A stretch of 64,000 bases of DNA from Vitis vinifera (lineage: Eukaryota; Streptophyta; Magnoliopsida; Vitales; Vitaceae): NCBI RefSeq assembly GCF_030704535.1, contig NC_081819.1, positions 21,610,001-21,674,000 on the forward strand. The letters are read 5' to 3'. The translations under genes were made by a program, and so were the position numbers. Under the pieces are notes generated by a model that searched no databases, was not told the origin of the DNA, and saw only the letters and a list, made by a program, of their open reading frames with translations. Of the stretch, positions 11,501 to 21,960 are shown one piece after another; within the stretch, counting starts at the first letter, position 1, and every line of letters starts with the position of its first letter.

Positions 11501-12931
11501 AATGTTTTCACTAACCTGACGTATCATCTTGGAGAAGACATCCAGTGTTCCTCTATACTGAAAACAATCTGGCGGGCACACAGGTACATCACTTAGAGCG
11601 GCACGAGTGCAAGATGGAGAATATCTGACATCTGAAAACATCTATCAAAAAATTCAAAAACAAAAATCAATTATGGAACTGTACAGGACAATGGAAAATA
11701 GAATTCATGCTTTACAAGCATTCATCAAGTGTCAAGCCTGTAAAGGAGCAATTTCAAAGAAACGTGAAAACCAAGTAACATGTAGAATCTCATATTTACA
11801 TGGCCTAGTATTCCATTTCCTTTATTTACATCTTAGGGAATCAAGACAAGAATCAAGCAAAGGTACTACTTCAAGTTGTCCCATCCAATAAAGAATATTA
11901 GCTAGTAAAGAACCATGAAGATTGTGTACACTTACCGTTTCAAAAGGGGCCATACGACATAGGCCATGATAAGATACTCCAGCAGCCTGTGCTTGCAACC
12001 TTGTCTGTATAGCAGTCAAGTAGAAATGCATAACATCCATTAAAATCCATCATACATTCCTGACTTCAAATCAGAGCTCTGACAGAGATCAACAAGCTAT
12101 ATCCATTAGACCAAGCATAATGAATGCATATCCAATAACAAAACAACAAGGAGAGAGTTTCCCTCTGTACATGACGAAAACATTCTCTGAAAGATGAATG
12201 AACTGCCGAATGGCATCTTCCTTAGTTAAAACAAATTGCATTCAAAATCAGAATAGTAAGAAAGCATAGGAATTGGGCACGTTCTACAATTGCAAGGAAT
12301 TTAATATAACCACCAATAATCTCTAACAGACGATAAATTTAACAAATGGGTATCTTCCAAAGGGAAACAGAATTGAAACAATCAGCAACTATCTCTAGAA
12401 GATGAACAAATTAATAAATGCTTATCTACCAAAAATTAAATCAAATTGCACATAGGGCAGTAACAATCTCTGGAACCTCTCAAAATGATTCAAAAAATTG
12501 GGTAAAAACCGCCAAAAATCTCCAGAAAACGAACAAATGGGTATCAAAACGATTAAAAGAAAAGAAAAAAGAAAAAAGAAAAAAATCCACCAAGAATCTT
12601 CAGAAAATGAACAAATTAAAAAACCGGCATCTCCCAAAATCAAATCAAATCGCATGCAACAAGAAAACAAATGGTAAACTATCACCTTCGCAACATCGAG
12701 AGGGTTAACGATGATTGCGGAAATGAAGGCGGCACCAGCCGCGGAGAAAGCCCTTTGCCCAAAGCCTAAATCCCCGTCAGATAAAGCCTTGGAATATTGC
12801 TCGGGCGGTGCAGACTCTTCCCTATTCTCTCTAAACATCGTGTCAGACATCGACGACACATTCCCTTCAATATCCACCCTTGTTGCCGCTGCACCAATCC
12901 ATGAAGGCAGGCTCGGCCTTGATCCCACCAT
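8526..12931 (-). CDS. MTM1: mitochondrial carrier, MTM1 / SLC25A39-SLC25A40 family
   Basis: A 405-residue six-helix carrier of the inner mitochondrial membrane. Plant and yeast MTM1 are linked to manganese loading of mitochondrial superoxide dismutase; animal SLC25A39/40 support mitochondrial glutathione import. Exons, in transcript order: 12931-12686, 12004-11936, 11641-11516, 11278-11219, 11070-10900, 10674-10575, 9800-9709, 9604-9455, 8835-8777 and 8670-8526. The three carrier signatures are present: NPLDVAKTRLQ (residues 76-86), CYPVELARTRMQ and CPLDVAKTRRQIE. The loop after helix 1 is long and carries Cys98, 116, 127 and 131. The start is the first in-frame ATG after an upstream stop; the longer frame to 12994 begins at TTG. 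Intron phases all agree and no disruption is seen. Confidence 0.95.
9084..9144. repeat. 27-bp tandem duplication in a carrier-gene intron
   Basis: Two near-identical units reading TGATTTGCATACTTGAGCAC plus seven more bases (9084-9110 and 9111-9137), followed by the start of a third. They lie between the eighth and ninth exons of the carrier gene. Confidence 0.85.
12316..12641. repeat. degenerate minisatellite in intron 1 of the carrier gene
   Basis: Four diverged units resembling AATCTCCAGAAAACGAACAA, followed by a variant of ATGGGTATCTTCCAAA, begin near 12316, 12388, 12518 and 12594, at spacings of about 72-130 bases. The pattern fits an old tandem array that has drifted. Confidence 0.6.
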
Positions 12932-13371
12932 TGACAAAAACTCTTTTTCTCTAAAAACCCTTCTGAAATCTTCAATTGAAAAGCTAAATTTCAAACTCTT
13001 CTAAATTTCAAGCTCTTTTCTCCTTGAAACTCTCCAGAGAATTTGCAGAGCTGTTCGAACATATGAATTAAAGCGGTTGGAGACTTGAGATCGAAACGCT
13101 GCGCTTTGATGGTGGTGATTCTAGAGAGTTCTACCTTTACTCTGCATGGGGAAGAGGAGTGCGTGATTCGTGGCGTGGAACCGAGGGCGCCAAACAATTG
13201 GGGTGGTGGTCAGCAGTGGAAAGAGAAACAAGAGAGAGAAAATATGATTAATGGATGGTTGTGATTCGTTGCAGGAAAAGTCCGATGAGTGGATGGTTCC
13301 GATTCACTGAAACGAATGTCTCTTGGGTCATTGCTTGCGTAGTGTTCTAACTTCTAAATGGCAACGGAGAA
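12932..13371 (-). other. 5' UTR and proximal promoter of the carrier gene
   Basis: Region upstream of the MTM1-like ATG, including an in-frame stop shortly before the start and a pyrimidine-rich leader on the minus strand. No clear TATA box is seen. No other gene is visible. Confidence 0.5.
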
Positions 13372-13464
13372 TCGGGCCACGTTCCTGATCCAACACCGGC
13401 CCAATTGAGAATGTCCAACCAAGAAGGGCCCAACTTCATACGATGCGCAATATTTTAAGGCCCA
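13372..13464. promoter_or_regulatory. cluster of site II (TGGGCC/GGCCCA) motifs upstream of the carrier gene
   Basis: GGGCC/GGCCCA cores occur near 13373, 13398, 13427 (as the palindrome GGGCCC) and 13459, about 440-530 bases before the carrier start codon. Site II elements are TCP-factor targets enriched in plant promoters of mitochondrial and ribosomal genes, which fits the neighbouring carrier. Function here is inferred. Confidence 0.5.
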
Positions 13465-13867
13465 ACTAATTTTTGGTAAAAATTTAATTTATTTGTTTTG
13501 TTGGAGTTTTAATATTGATTATTAATATAATAACATGAAAATAAAAAAATAAAAAGATACGAAATTTAATGTGATTTGATCGCATATATTATGTAATCTC
13601 ATATCCGACAGGGAAAGAAATTTTCGAAACACCCTTTAACTATGTAAACATATTTTTAAAGTCGTGAGATTATAAACTAATTATTTACCTGGTATCGTAT
13701 CATATTTCAATTTCTATGCATTTAAAACATAACATATTGAAAATGAGAACAAATTTCAAAGCCTTCCAACAAATTAAACTATGAAATTCCACTTCTACAA
13801 TGCCCTTTGAATCCACTCCATGCCATTAAAAAGGAAAAAGGAAGAAAAAAGAATAAGAAAAAATAAA
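13465..13867. other. AT-rich spacer between the carrier and PDV1-like genes
   Basis: AT-rich sequence without a supported frame. The last part probably carries the 3' UTR of the minus-strand PDV1-like gene. Confidence 0.5.
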
Positions 13868-15223
13868 TCATCCTCTGCCATCGAACACATCTAAAGGACT
13901 GTTTGGGGTGGTGAATAGAAACTCATTTTTCCCAGCTTCTTTTGAATTCATCAATGCCAGAAACTTTGTTTGGGAGGTCCTGTACTGTTGCCTAGTTCTG
14001 TATAAATGGATTGTAGATGAAATACTGGCCGAAACCGCAATCAATCTCACTGCAACTCCAGCTGCCTTCTGCCATTTCCATGGATAGGCCAAAATCTGAA
14101 AGCAAGAAATGAAAAAATTGGAACTCCTCTTCTGCCCATTGTCAGCATCGCCCTTTTCCTCCATTTTCTCTTTCAAATTCCAGCGGAAACCACTTTCTCC
14201 ATTGCCAAACAGTGCATTCAACTCTTCCAACACTTGAAGTGATCTTCCTTGATGCTGTGTTACCTTCTGGATGAGAAATAGCCTGCTTTCTTCCAACTGG
14301 GCAAGTGCTGAATTTTGATCCATCTGCTGCCATGATTCTAATTTCTGCATAGAAAATTCAACGGAAAATTTACTTATAATTGAATTCTAAATCTCTGCTG
14401 CTTTTGGATTTTCCCGGAACCTCAAGGAACCAAGCCTATATCAAGATGACGCAAATCAGTAGTACCATTCATTTTCTTTCATATTCTTTTAGGATTTTCG
14501 TAAAGGTAAAGGAAATGAGCATAGAATAACTTCCTTAGTTTTCCACATTGCTTGAAAGAAAAGCAAGGTAATGTGCTAAAAACTTTGCAAATTGCAAAGT
14601 TTTTGAAACCCTTTGGAGTATTTGGACATTGTGGTTTGATGCTTTTTAATTTTTATTTTATTTTTTTGGTAATTGGTTTGAATCTTGTTAAGGGAGATAG
14701 GTATGCTATGAAATGGTTTTTCCTTCAATGTTGTGAATTTCAAATGCCAAAAACTTCCAACAAAACCAATGAATTGCATATCACAAAGTGCCTGGCATGT
14801 TTGGTTGGAAGGAAAATTTTATGACAACTACAGGGAGCAACTATTTTTGTTTGATTTTGTTTTCTTGGAAGCCCATTTGGGTTTTCATTTCCATTGTCTA
14901 ATCACAGATATGGGTTTTAGAATTGGCAGGAAAGAATAGATTTTATTTTTTTCAAAAAAAAAAAAAAGGAAAAAGAAAGTACTGTGGAGGGAGACAAACT
15001 CATGAACCTGTAAAAACACAAGCATTTTCTCAACATTCTTCAATGAGTCTCCAATGGCAATCAATCTCTGCCTCTCCTCAAATGGGGTCTCTGCATCTCC
15101 ACAATAGCAACCACTTTCTGAGCAAAACCTGCAGAAGCTGCTGCAACTGGTGTTGATTTCATCACTGACCTTTTCATTCAAAGCCCTTGCTCTCTCAATG
15201 AGAGCCTGCAAGTAGTTTTTCAT
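13868..15223 (-). CDS. PDV1: plastid division protein, PDV1-like
   Basis: A probable outer-envelope chloroplast division protein, which in Arabidopsis recruits the dynamin ARC5/DRP5B and contacts PARC6/ARC6 in the intermembrane space. Two exons, 15223-15008 and 14344-13868, give 230 residues (Arabidopsis PDV1 is 272). The N-terminus, LIERARALNEKVSDEIN, aligns with the PDV1 helix ending KLSDEIH. Residues about 46-115 form a coiled coil, including LAQLEESRLFLIQKVTQHQG and VLEELNALFG, close to the matching PDV1 stretch. A single membrane span lies at about 165-187 (AGVAVRLIAVSASISSTIHL). The protein ends in Gly, as PDV1 does, a residue reported important for PDV function. The ATG at 15223 is the first in frame; the frame extends upstream only through GTG. 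A five-Cys cluster at residues 27-41 is unusual. PDV2 fits less well. Confidence 0.78.
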
Positions 15224-15770
15224 ACTTCCATCAAAAAGAATAACTGTGTCAACCCGCCAATCAAAGCCCACTTGTATTATACCTCACAGCCTCTCATTTT
15301 GTTGCTTTTCTTTTTCCCATGTTTTCCCATCCTTTTTCAGATTTTCCTGGATTTCTTTTTCTTTTCTCCTCTTTTCTTTTTCCTTGGCTGTGGTGGAAGA
15401 GCCCCGAGAGCGGAGGCCATTTGGGGCCTCAAACCCATCTCTTTTCTGGGTTTTTTGCATCAGGTGTGTATGCGCTCCAAATCATTTTGGTCACTTTTTC
15501 TTTTTTGTGGGTTTTGCTTTAAAGGGAAGTTTTGTTTGGAACTGAGAGGCCTAGCTGTTGATGCCCCCACACCCATTGTCCCACTCTGAAGTCTGATCAC
15601 ATGCATGCATTGATCATGACATGGTTCCAACCCCCTTTCGCCATCATCCCTCATCATGTACTACGGAAAACCCTAGAACCCATGTGCCTCCCATCATATT
15701 TTTTCAATCAAATTTTTTAATATTTGTTTATTTTCTTCAATCTCTTTATCAAACATGAGAAAAGATTGAA
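15224..15770 (-). other. upstream region of the PDV1-like gene
   Basis: Promoter-proximal sequence with long pyrimidine tracts (15290-15400). Several overlapping plus-strand frames here are low-complexity Phe/Leu/Ser-rich and are not genes. Confidence 0.45.
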
Positions 15771-16701
15771 AACTTATGTTTTGACGGGGCCATTTGGGGA
15801 AATATATGATTTTCAAACCCAACTTTATAAAATATGAGAACCAGATTTTAATATGGAAAGTAATATTGCTATCATAGTCGACTCCATTTTTTGTGTCAAG
15901 ATTGCCCTTCTGGGTCACCATTACTGATAAAAAAAATAGATAGAAGTGCATTGTAAGAAGTTGGGTTTAACTATAATGGTGGCAGCGATGATGGACTGAT
16001 GTGGAGCTACGGCGGCCTTAGCACCTTCGGATTTTTCTTCCACAGCAACATCCAAGCCTCCATGTCAACACCGATCAAAATTTGAATAGGTTTCCTGGCT
16101 CATCTTTTTTATTTCTTCTCTTCCTTCATCATCTTCTTCATTTTCTGGGTTTTCCCACTGAAAAAGAGAGAACTGAAGTAGAGTCACCATGCGATCGTCG
16201 CACAGGGTGAGCGTCGGCCACTGTTGCCATAATCACCACCAGCTTCCCCTCAATCGTGGCCAAAACCCACCATCACTGTTGCAGCTTCTTCACATCTCCA
16301 ATTCTGGCAACTTCCAACTCTAAAACCATCTATGTCTTCACCACACCAAATTCTAATCCTTCAACACCTATTCGTCGTTGATCCACCTCCATCTTAACAA
16401 TAGCCGTAGCAGCTGAAGGAAAAGAAAAATCTGGAAGTGCCAAGGTCATTGCCACCGCAACTCAGTCCATCATCGCTTCCACCACTGTAGTTAAACCCAA
16501 CTTCTTATAGTGCATTTCTACCCTTTTTTTTTAGATCGGTAATGGGACCAGAAGGGTAATCTTGGCATAAAAAAATGGAGCTAGCTCAGAGTGCATGAAA
16601 GCAATATTACTTTCCATGTTAAAATCTAGTTTTCATATTTCATAAAGTTGGGTTCCGAAAATCATATATTTCCCAAATGACCCCATCAAAACACAAGTTT
16701 C
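15771..16701. mobile_element. non-autonomous element with long terminal inverted repeats (foldback or MULE-like)
   Basis: Two arms of about 270-290 bases, 15771-16044 and 16411-16701, are inverted copies with roughly 80 percent identity by eye. The outer ends read AAACTTATGTTTTGACGGGG and, on the opposite strand, AAACTTGTGTTTTGATGGGG. Arms share further blocks such as AGAAGTTGGGTTTAACTA and GCGATGATGGACTGA. The interior of about 370 bases is more GC-rich than its surroundings and has no convincing frame. Long arms and lack of coding capacity suggest a foldback or Mutator-like non-autonomous element. I could not find a clear target-site duplication, so the outer limits may be off by tens of bases. 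Confidence 0.72.
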
Positions 16702-16959
16702 TTAAAAATATTACACGTGAAATGAGTCAAAGAGTATTGTTATAGTTAAAACGGTCAAAAAAATGTTTTACTTTTTGAGATACTCCGTCAAGTTAGTTAT
16801 AAAAGATGTATCATGTATGACACATCAATCAAACTTTTGTAAAATAAAGATTATATTCTCTATGTGTACTAAGCAACAAATTGGATATTACCCAAAAAAG
16901 GGTAACCTTGCTCTTTTTTATAAACTTTTATTTCACTTATGGGCGCCCATGTTGTAGAA

Positions 16960-17270
16960 TCCTCAGTTTCGATAGACCAGGCAAAACCCATACAAAAGTG
17001 AACCATAACAATGAAGCCTCTCTGCCAATAGGTACCAACGCTGCAACCTTTTCTTTTCTTTCATCCATTTCACTATTTTTGTATGGTCATCAAAGGCATT
17101 TGTGAGCCCACCAGAGCCAACTGCCAACCCTTTGAATGTAGAGCCCACAAGAGTTCTAGTCTAATCGCTTCTCTTCTCATTCACCATGTTGTTGATAGCT
17201 GCACCGGGCCTCACGGTCCTACCTGTTTGCCCTGCCAAAAATAGTTTTGAAGATCAAACGAATGATGACC
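16960..17270 (-). pseudogene. possible degraded gene fragment, family unknown
   Basis: On the minus strand, short protein-like stretches occur one after another: RPGAAINNMVNEKRSD (about 17165-17212), a stop, then STFKGLAVGSGGLTNAFDD with KIVKWMKEKKRLQ (about 17035-17140). The composition is protein-like and unlike the AT-rich flanks, but the frame is interrupted, there is no start, and I do not recognise the family. It could be a captured or duplicated gene fragment or chance. Confidence 0.25.
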
Positions 17271-17983
17271 ACTCCTCGAGCTCCCTCCGCCTCGATCATT
17301 GGGCCAATCCAAGTCAAAAATGGCCGATGACACGTATGTTTCATGTCATCAGCAAAGTAAAAGAAGATGAGTTTCTATTTTTTCTTTCATTTAAGATTTA
17401 ATTATGCTTTTGATCTACTAAATGTCTTTTGAATTCAATCTATTTCTCTTCTTTCATCCTTACATTACATCCCATGCTGACTAGGGTTAGTATAGGGGCC
17501 TATCCCAACTTGCATAGGACGACCAAGGGTTGTCCCATTGAATCAAACTAATGCGATCGTGATCTAAACAAGATATTATATTTTGTCGTCTCCCATTAAA
17601 ATTTTCAAATTTTTTTGGCTCTACTCCTTTTTCTTTCCATCAATGCTTCACTTAGGCTTTAGTATTTGCCTTTGGAAGCTAGACAAACTAAATGTAGGTC
17701 TAATAATTTGCCATTTCAAGACATTTGTTTTCATGTTCATATTAATGGTAATAGTAGAGGTGACAAGGAGACAAAGATGAATCAATTTCATAGAAACCTT
17801 TCCAATATTGTGGCCAAAATGACTTTACAAATCTCAGATGGGAGATGCCACCAACTTTGACCAAATTCCAATCATGTATGTGGTAGCAACACATCATGAA
17901 TTTAATTCAAAAACATTACTCTAAATTTAATTGACATGTAATAAGCGAGACCCATGATATGTTTCATAAAGACTCATCTCAAT
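17271..17983. other. spacer without recognisable genes
   Basis: Mixed-composition sequence. Open frames of 60-70 codons near 17583-17860 lack start context, splice sites or family signatures. Confidence 0.45.
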
Positions 17984-17986
17984 TTA

Positions 17987-18276
17987 GAAGGTGTTTATTT
18001 TTTTAGTTTTTTGCTTAAAATAATTTGTTTTCAAATTTTAAATTATTTGTTTTTCTATTTTTTCATGATTTATTATAAACTTTTTGTTAAATAAAAAAAA
18101 TTACAATATTTTACTTTTTCTAAATAAGAAAAATAATATATTAGTTTTTCTTTACTTTTTAATATTTAATATAAATAAATTGTATAAAAAAATTAACAAA
18201 TAACCTAATATTAAACACCATTAAGTATTAAGTATTGAAGTTTTATTTAGGATTAAATAAAAAAACAAACATCATT
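17987..18276. mobile_element. Tourist-like MITE (PIF/Harbinger type), copy 2, inverted relative to copy 1
   Basis: This 290-bp AT-rich element is bounded by TTA at 17984-17986 and 18277-18279. Its ends read GAAGGTGTTTATTTTTTTA and, on the other strand, AATGATGTTTGTTTTTTTA. Its reverse complement aligns along its length with the element at 4914-5189. It has no coding capacity. Confidence 0.8.
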
Positions 18277-18279
18277 TTA

Positions 18280-20853
18280 AGTTTTCGTAGAAGTTTGATG
18301 ACCCATAATTATATTGTATCGTGCCATTATGTTGGACTCGAAACAAACCCATTTGAGAATTCTCTAAATTTCTCTTAAATTTAAAGTAACAAATTTTTAA
18401 CCATAACTTTCTATTGGTTGATAGTATGTTTTGTCGATCATATTGATAATAATTTGATGAAAATGATGTTAAGTGTTTCAAAGTTAATTAACATGTTATC
18501 GAATGATGAGAAATAATATTAAATAAGTCTTCCATCTTTGTTTTTAAAATAGTAATTTTCTAATACCATACCAAAAAATATCATCAACTAAAAAGCGTTA
18601 CGTATATTTTTAGTATAATTTCATTGTTTTTGTCCTTTTATTCTATTTATTATTTTTTTCGAATATAAAAAACAAAAAAGTGGAGATAATGCCAAAAAAA
18701 AAAACTATTGTAGAGAGATGCAAAAGACACACATGGACATGGACATGGAGAGAGTGTCGTCTTGTGAGAGGCATGGGGTTCACGCTTGTGGGGGACTCAT
18801 CAACGTGAAGTGGGCTTCTGACACGTGGACAGATCCTCTGTGCTTCAAAATCACATCAACTAATCACAACGTGGCTAATGTCGTTTCAAATATTTACATT
18901 ATTTATCACCATTTGCTTCCATTAATTTTGAAAATGATTGATATGATATTTGATTTTATGTACAACCAAAAGCCAATTTACTTACCAATATCATGAAATA
19001 TTTGTGTACTATATTCATATTAATAAAATCAAAAAAATTTGTGCCATATTTGAAATTTAAGGTCATGAAAGTTAGATATATTTTATATAAAAATTTTACT
19101 TGAATTTATATAATTATCTAAAAAAAAATCAACTTATATCCTATAATGTCTTGTTACGGTACTATTAAATTTAAATTCATCGTATTTATTTGTACTTCAA
19201 TCTCATATCATTTGTCGTTCATCGATTTATATTATATTATATTTAGTATAATAACTCGTTTTCTCTATACAGATATTATCAGTTCTGAATTTAATAAATT
19301 TTCATAATTTTAAAACACTTCAAAAAAAATACACTACATATATTGTATTTATATTAAATTTGTCTCATAAATAATATTAATTGATTGAGTATTAGAGATC
19401 AAAAAAAAAAAATTAAATGATGGAAATGAATGCAACATATCAAAAGAAAAAAGAAAAACAATAATCTTGATATGATATTTTGGGAATTATGGTAAAAGTA
19501 TATAAATAAGGTGGTGGAGAAGTACTGTTTGAATGTGGTCCAAAAATTTCCAACAATTGAGACGTCATTTATCTCCAAAAATGTAGATTTTACATTAAAT
19601 GTAGGGAAATAGTGATGTGGTAGGACCTTGTTTGGTATTGAATTTATAGTGTTATGGTTGTTTGAAAAATGATCCTATATTCATTAATCTCTTACTTCTT
19701 CTAGGTCAATATGCTTCGTATCAAACAAATATGCTAAAATTGAAATCCAACAAAATAACTTGTTGCATGCAACAATTTGTAATTTAAGGAAAAAAATTAT
19801 CCAAAAAGAATTTTGATCAAAATATGATGTAATTCTAATTTATCTATGGGTTAATTAACCAATAATATTCTTATAAAATTAAAAGTATTTATAATTAGAT
19901 ACCCGTCATTGATGTAACGTAAATTAATTAAGTTTTGTTATGATAATTTTTCTTTTGCCTTTTGCTTCAAGTGAAAAATGAAGTTGTGCTTAGAATCTTC
20001 TTATTTTATAAATGGTAAAAAAAAAAAAATGTTTAACACAATCTCGATAATAGTTTTTATCACGAAAATATTGGTTTCCACATAAGTGCTTTTAGGAATT
20101 ATGTGAGAAGTTATTTCATTTTTCAATTTAATAGGCCTTATAATATTAATTTTTGTAGAAGCTCTAACTTATATTATAATATATTTTATATTTAATAATC
20201 TTTTCGTATAAGTCTATATTATTTGCCCTTCTTAACTTTACAACATGTTACATGTGAATCATTTAAGAGTACCCAAAGTCTAAAATTTATACAAAACATA
20301 TTTTTGTTATACTAGCAAAAGCATTCATGTCAATAATATTAATTTCTAGTTATATTCATGAATGAGAAAAGATTTTTCAACTATACAATAAAAAACATTA
20401 CAATGAATGAGATCAGATATAATAATTAGATTTTTGAAACATTTCATATTTCTTCACTTCTTATATCCATTTTTCCAATATTTTTGACTAATTTTTAATT
20501 TTTTTAATTATTATTATTATTTTTACAAATCAATGAAAATTGGAAAAATTGCAATTTAATAAGCAATAATTTGGTGTTTAGGATATTGATATTAAAAAAA
20601 TTGAATATAAAATAACTTTAATCCCACAAGTTTTCAAATATTTTGCATTTTTTTTGGTCGTCTCTTTACTTGAACACACTCCAAAACAAAAATAGAGATG
20701 TCCATCCAAAATTAAACTCAAATCTTAACACAAGCCACAAGATTTTTTCACTTCAGCCTCATTAAAAAAATAAATAAATATATGTATATATATATATATA
20801 TAAATATATATACCTCAAACGAAAAAATCACAAAAAGAAAAAGAAAAAAAATC
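18280..20853. other. AT-rich spacer downstream of the CRF gene
   Basis: About 2.6 kb of very AT-rich sequence with only short random frames and an (AT)n run near 20780-20803. A more GC-rich patch at 18715-18850 (frame from 18718) contains a GACACGTGGACA G-box-like site but no recognisable product. The last 150 bases are presumably the CRF 3' UTR. Confidence 0.5.
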
Positions 20854-21798
20854 TCACAGAAGTAAAATAGAATCTTCATAGTAAGCGTCTACGTCCCAGG
20901 TACAAGACCCGATATCCTCGTCTAACCGAACCGAAATATCGCCGCCGATACTTTCGGCCAAAATCATGTCCGGTATGTTCATTTCTTCGAAGCATATCGG
21001 TGCCGGAGTTTGAAACTCGTTCACGAAGCACTCATTCAACATTTCCATTACCTGCTCAACAGGCCTCCATTCGGTCTCCAGGTGAGAGTTTGAATCTATC
21101 AGGCAAAAATCATGTGCAAAAGTTGCTTCTTCTTTAACCTCCCAAAGCGGTCTCCAGTCGCTCTCTGGTTGCGATTGCGACTGCGACTGAGGTTCTTCGC
21201 TGGACTGAAAGCGAAGAACTGATGTAGGAGAGCAAACACTCCGGGAGTCTCTGCCGGAGTCATAGCCGGAAACTGAGGGGTTGATCTCCGGGGGGATGGT
21301 TTTCGGCGGCGGCTTCGCGAAGTTGGTGAGAGCATCGGGACCTCTGATTCGAATCGCGGCATCATCGTAAACCATGGCCGCTTCCTCCGCAGTATCGTAG
21401 GTTCCGAGCCACAACCTGCCTCGCCGCGACGGATCTCTGATCTCCGCCGCCCACCGCCCCCACGGCCGCTGCCGGACGCCACGAAACTTCTTGCCGCCAC
21501 TCACCTGACTCCGATTCGAAACCTTCTCTGCCTCCCGACACTTCATCCGCTCCGCTCTCGTCGCTTCCACGACTCTGATCTCGTTTACATGCTTTTTCAC
21601 TCTCACTCGGCAATACTCCTCCTCCTCTTCGTCAGAGTCCGTCGCATCAGCATCCGTAACCGAAATCCTAATCACTCTCCTAGTTCCGCCATTGCTGCAC
21701 CTCTTCTCCTTCCCAAGCGGAACCTTCACCACCTTACTCGTAACGCTCCGGTGCTCCGTGTACTTCACCGGCGTCGAAGCCGTTGATTTTCCGTCCAT
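20854..21798 (-). CDS. cytokinin response factor (CRF), AP2/ERF transcription factor
   Basis: A 314-residue nuclear transcription factor, single exon as is usual for CRFs. An N-terminal CRF domain (about residues 13-65) contains [15 protein letters not shown] and [20 protein letters not shown]. The AP2/ERF domain (about 104-161) reads [20 protein letters not shown] through [19 protein letters not shown] to GPDALTNF; the WAAEIRD and [12 protein letters not shown] signatures mark an ERF-type GCC-box binder. The putative MAP-kinase motif SPTSVL follows at 190-195. The C-terminus is acidic with a tryptophan-containing segment, likely activating. The start is the first ATG after a TATA box on the minus strand; the frame upstream begins only at TTG. 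In Arabidopsis the family acts downstream of cytokinin signalling and in cotyledon and leaf development. Which numbered CRF this is cannot be settled here. Confidence 0.95.
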   Translation of the reverse strand: MDGKSTASTPVKYTEHRSVTSKVVKVPLGKEKRCSNGGTRRVIRISVTDADATDSDEEEEEYCRVRVKKHVNEIRVVEATRAERMKCREAEKVSNRSQVSGGKKFRGVRQRPWGRWAAEIRDPSRRGRLWLGTYDTAEEAAMVYDDAAIRIRGPDALTNFAKPPPKTIPPEINPSVSGYDSGRDSRSVCSPTSVLRFQSSEEPQSQSQSQPESDWRPLWEVKEEATFAHDFCLIDSNSHLETEWRPVEQVMEMLNECFVNEFQTPAPICFEEMNIPDMILAESIGGDISVRLDEDIGSCTWDVDAYYEDSILLL

Positions 21799-21894
21799 TC
21801 CCACTAACAACAAATCTAAAGCTGAACGGAAAAGAACAAAACAGAAAATTTTCCCAAGATTTAGACAAAAAGCAGACAAGAGGGAAAGCAGAAG

Positions 21895-21916
21895 GTGAGC
21901 TGAGCTGAGCTGAGTC
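21895..21916. repeat. short TGAGC tandem repeat in the CRF 5' UTR
   Basis: Four TGAGC/GCTGA units in a row within the probable leader of the CRF gene. A minor simple repeat. Confidence 0.7.
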
Positions 21917-21952
21917 GAGTGGCAGGGAAGAGGGAAAGGAGAAGAATCGCTG

Positions 21953-21960
21953 TTTTATAG
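21953..21960 (-). promoter_or_regulatory. TATA box of the CRF gene
   Basis: The minus strand reads CTATAAAA about 155 bases before the CRF start codon, preceded by a normal spacer and followed by a purine/pyrimidine-rich leader. It is well placed to direct a leader of about 120-130 bases. Confidence 0.65.

Noticed and set aside
12932-12994. N-terminal extension of the carrier reading KFSFSIEDFRRVF
   Set aside because: It would start at TTG; an in-frame stop lies just upstream and the first ATG at 12931 gives the family-like N-terminus.
13868-15223. Assignment of the plastid-division gene to PDV2 rather than PDV1
   Set aside because: The coiled-coil segment and the short tail ending in Gly fit PDV1 better; PDV2 has a longer C-terminal domain.
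15246-15589. Overlapping plus-strand frames rich in Phe, Leu and Ser
   Set aside because: They translate pyrimidine tracts of the PDV1-like promoter in two or three frames at once, a low-complexity artefact.
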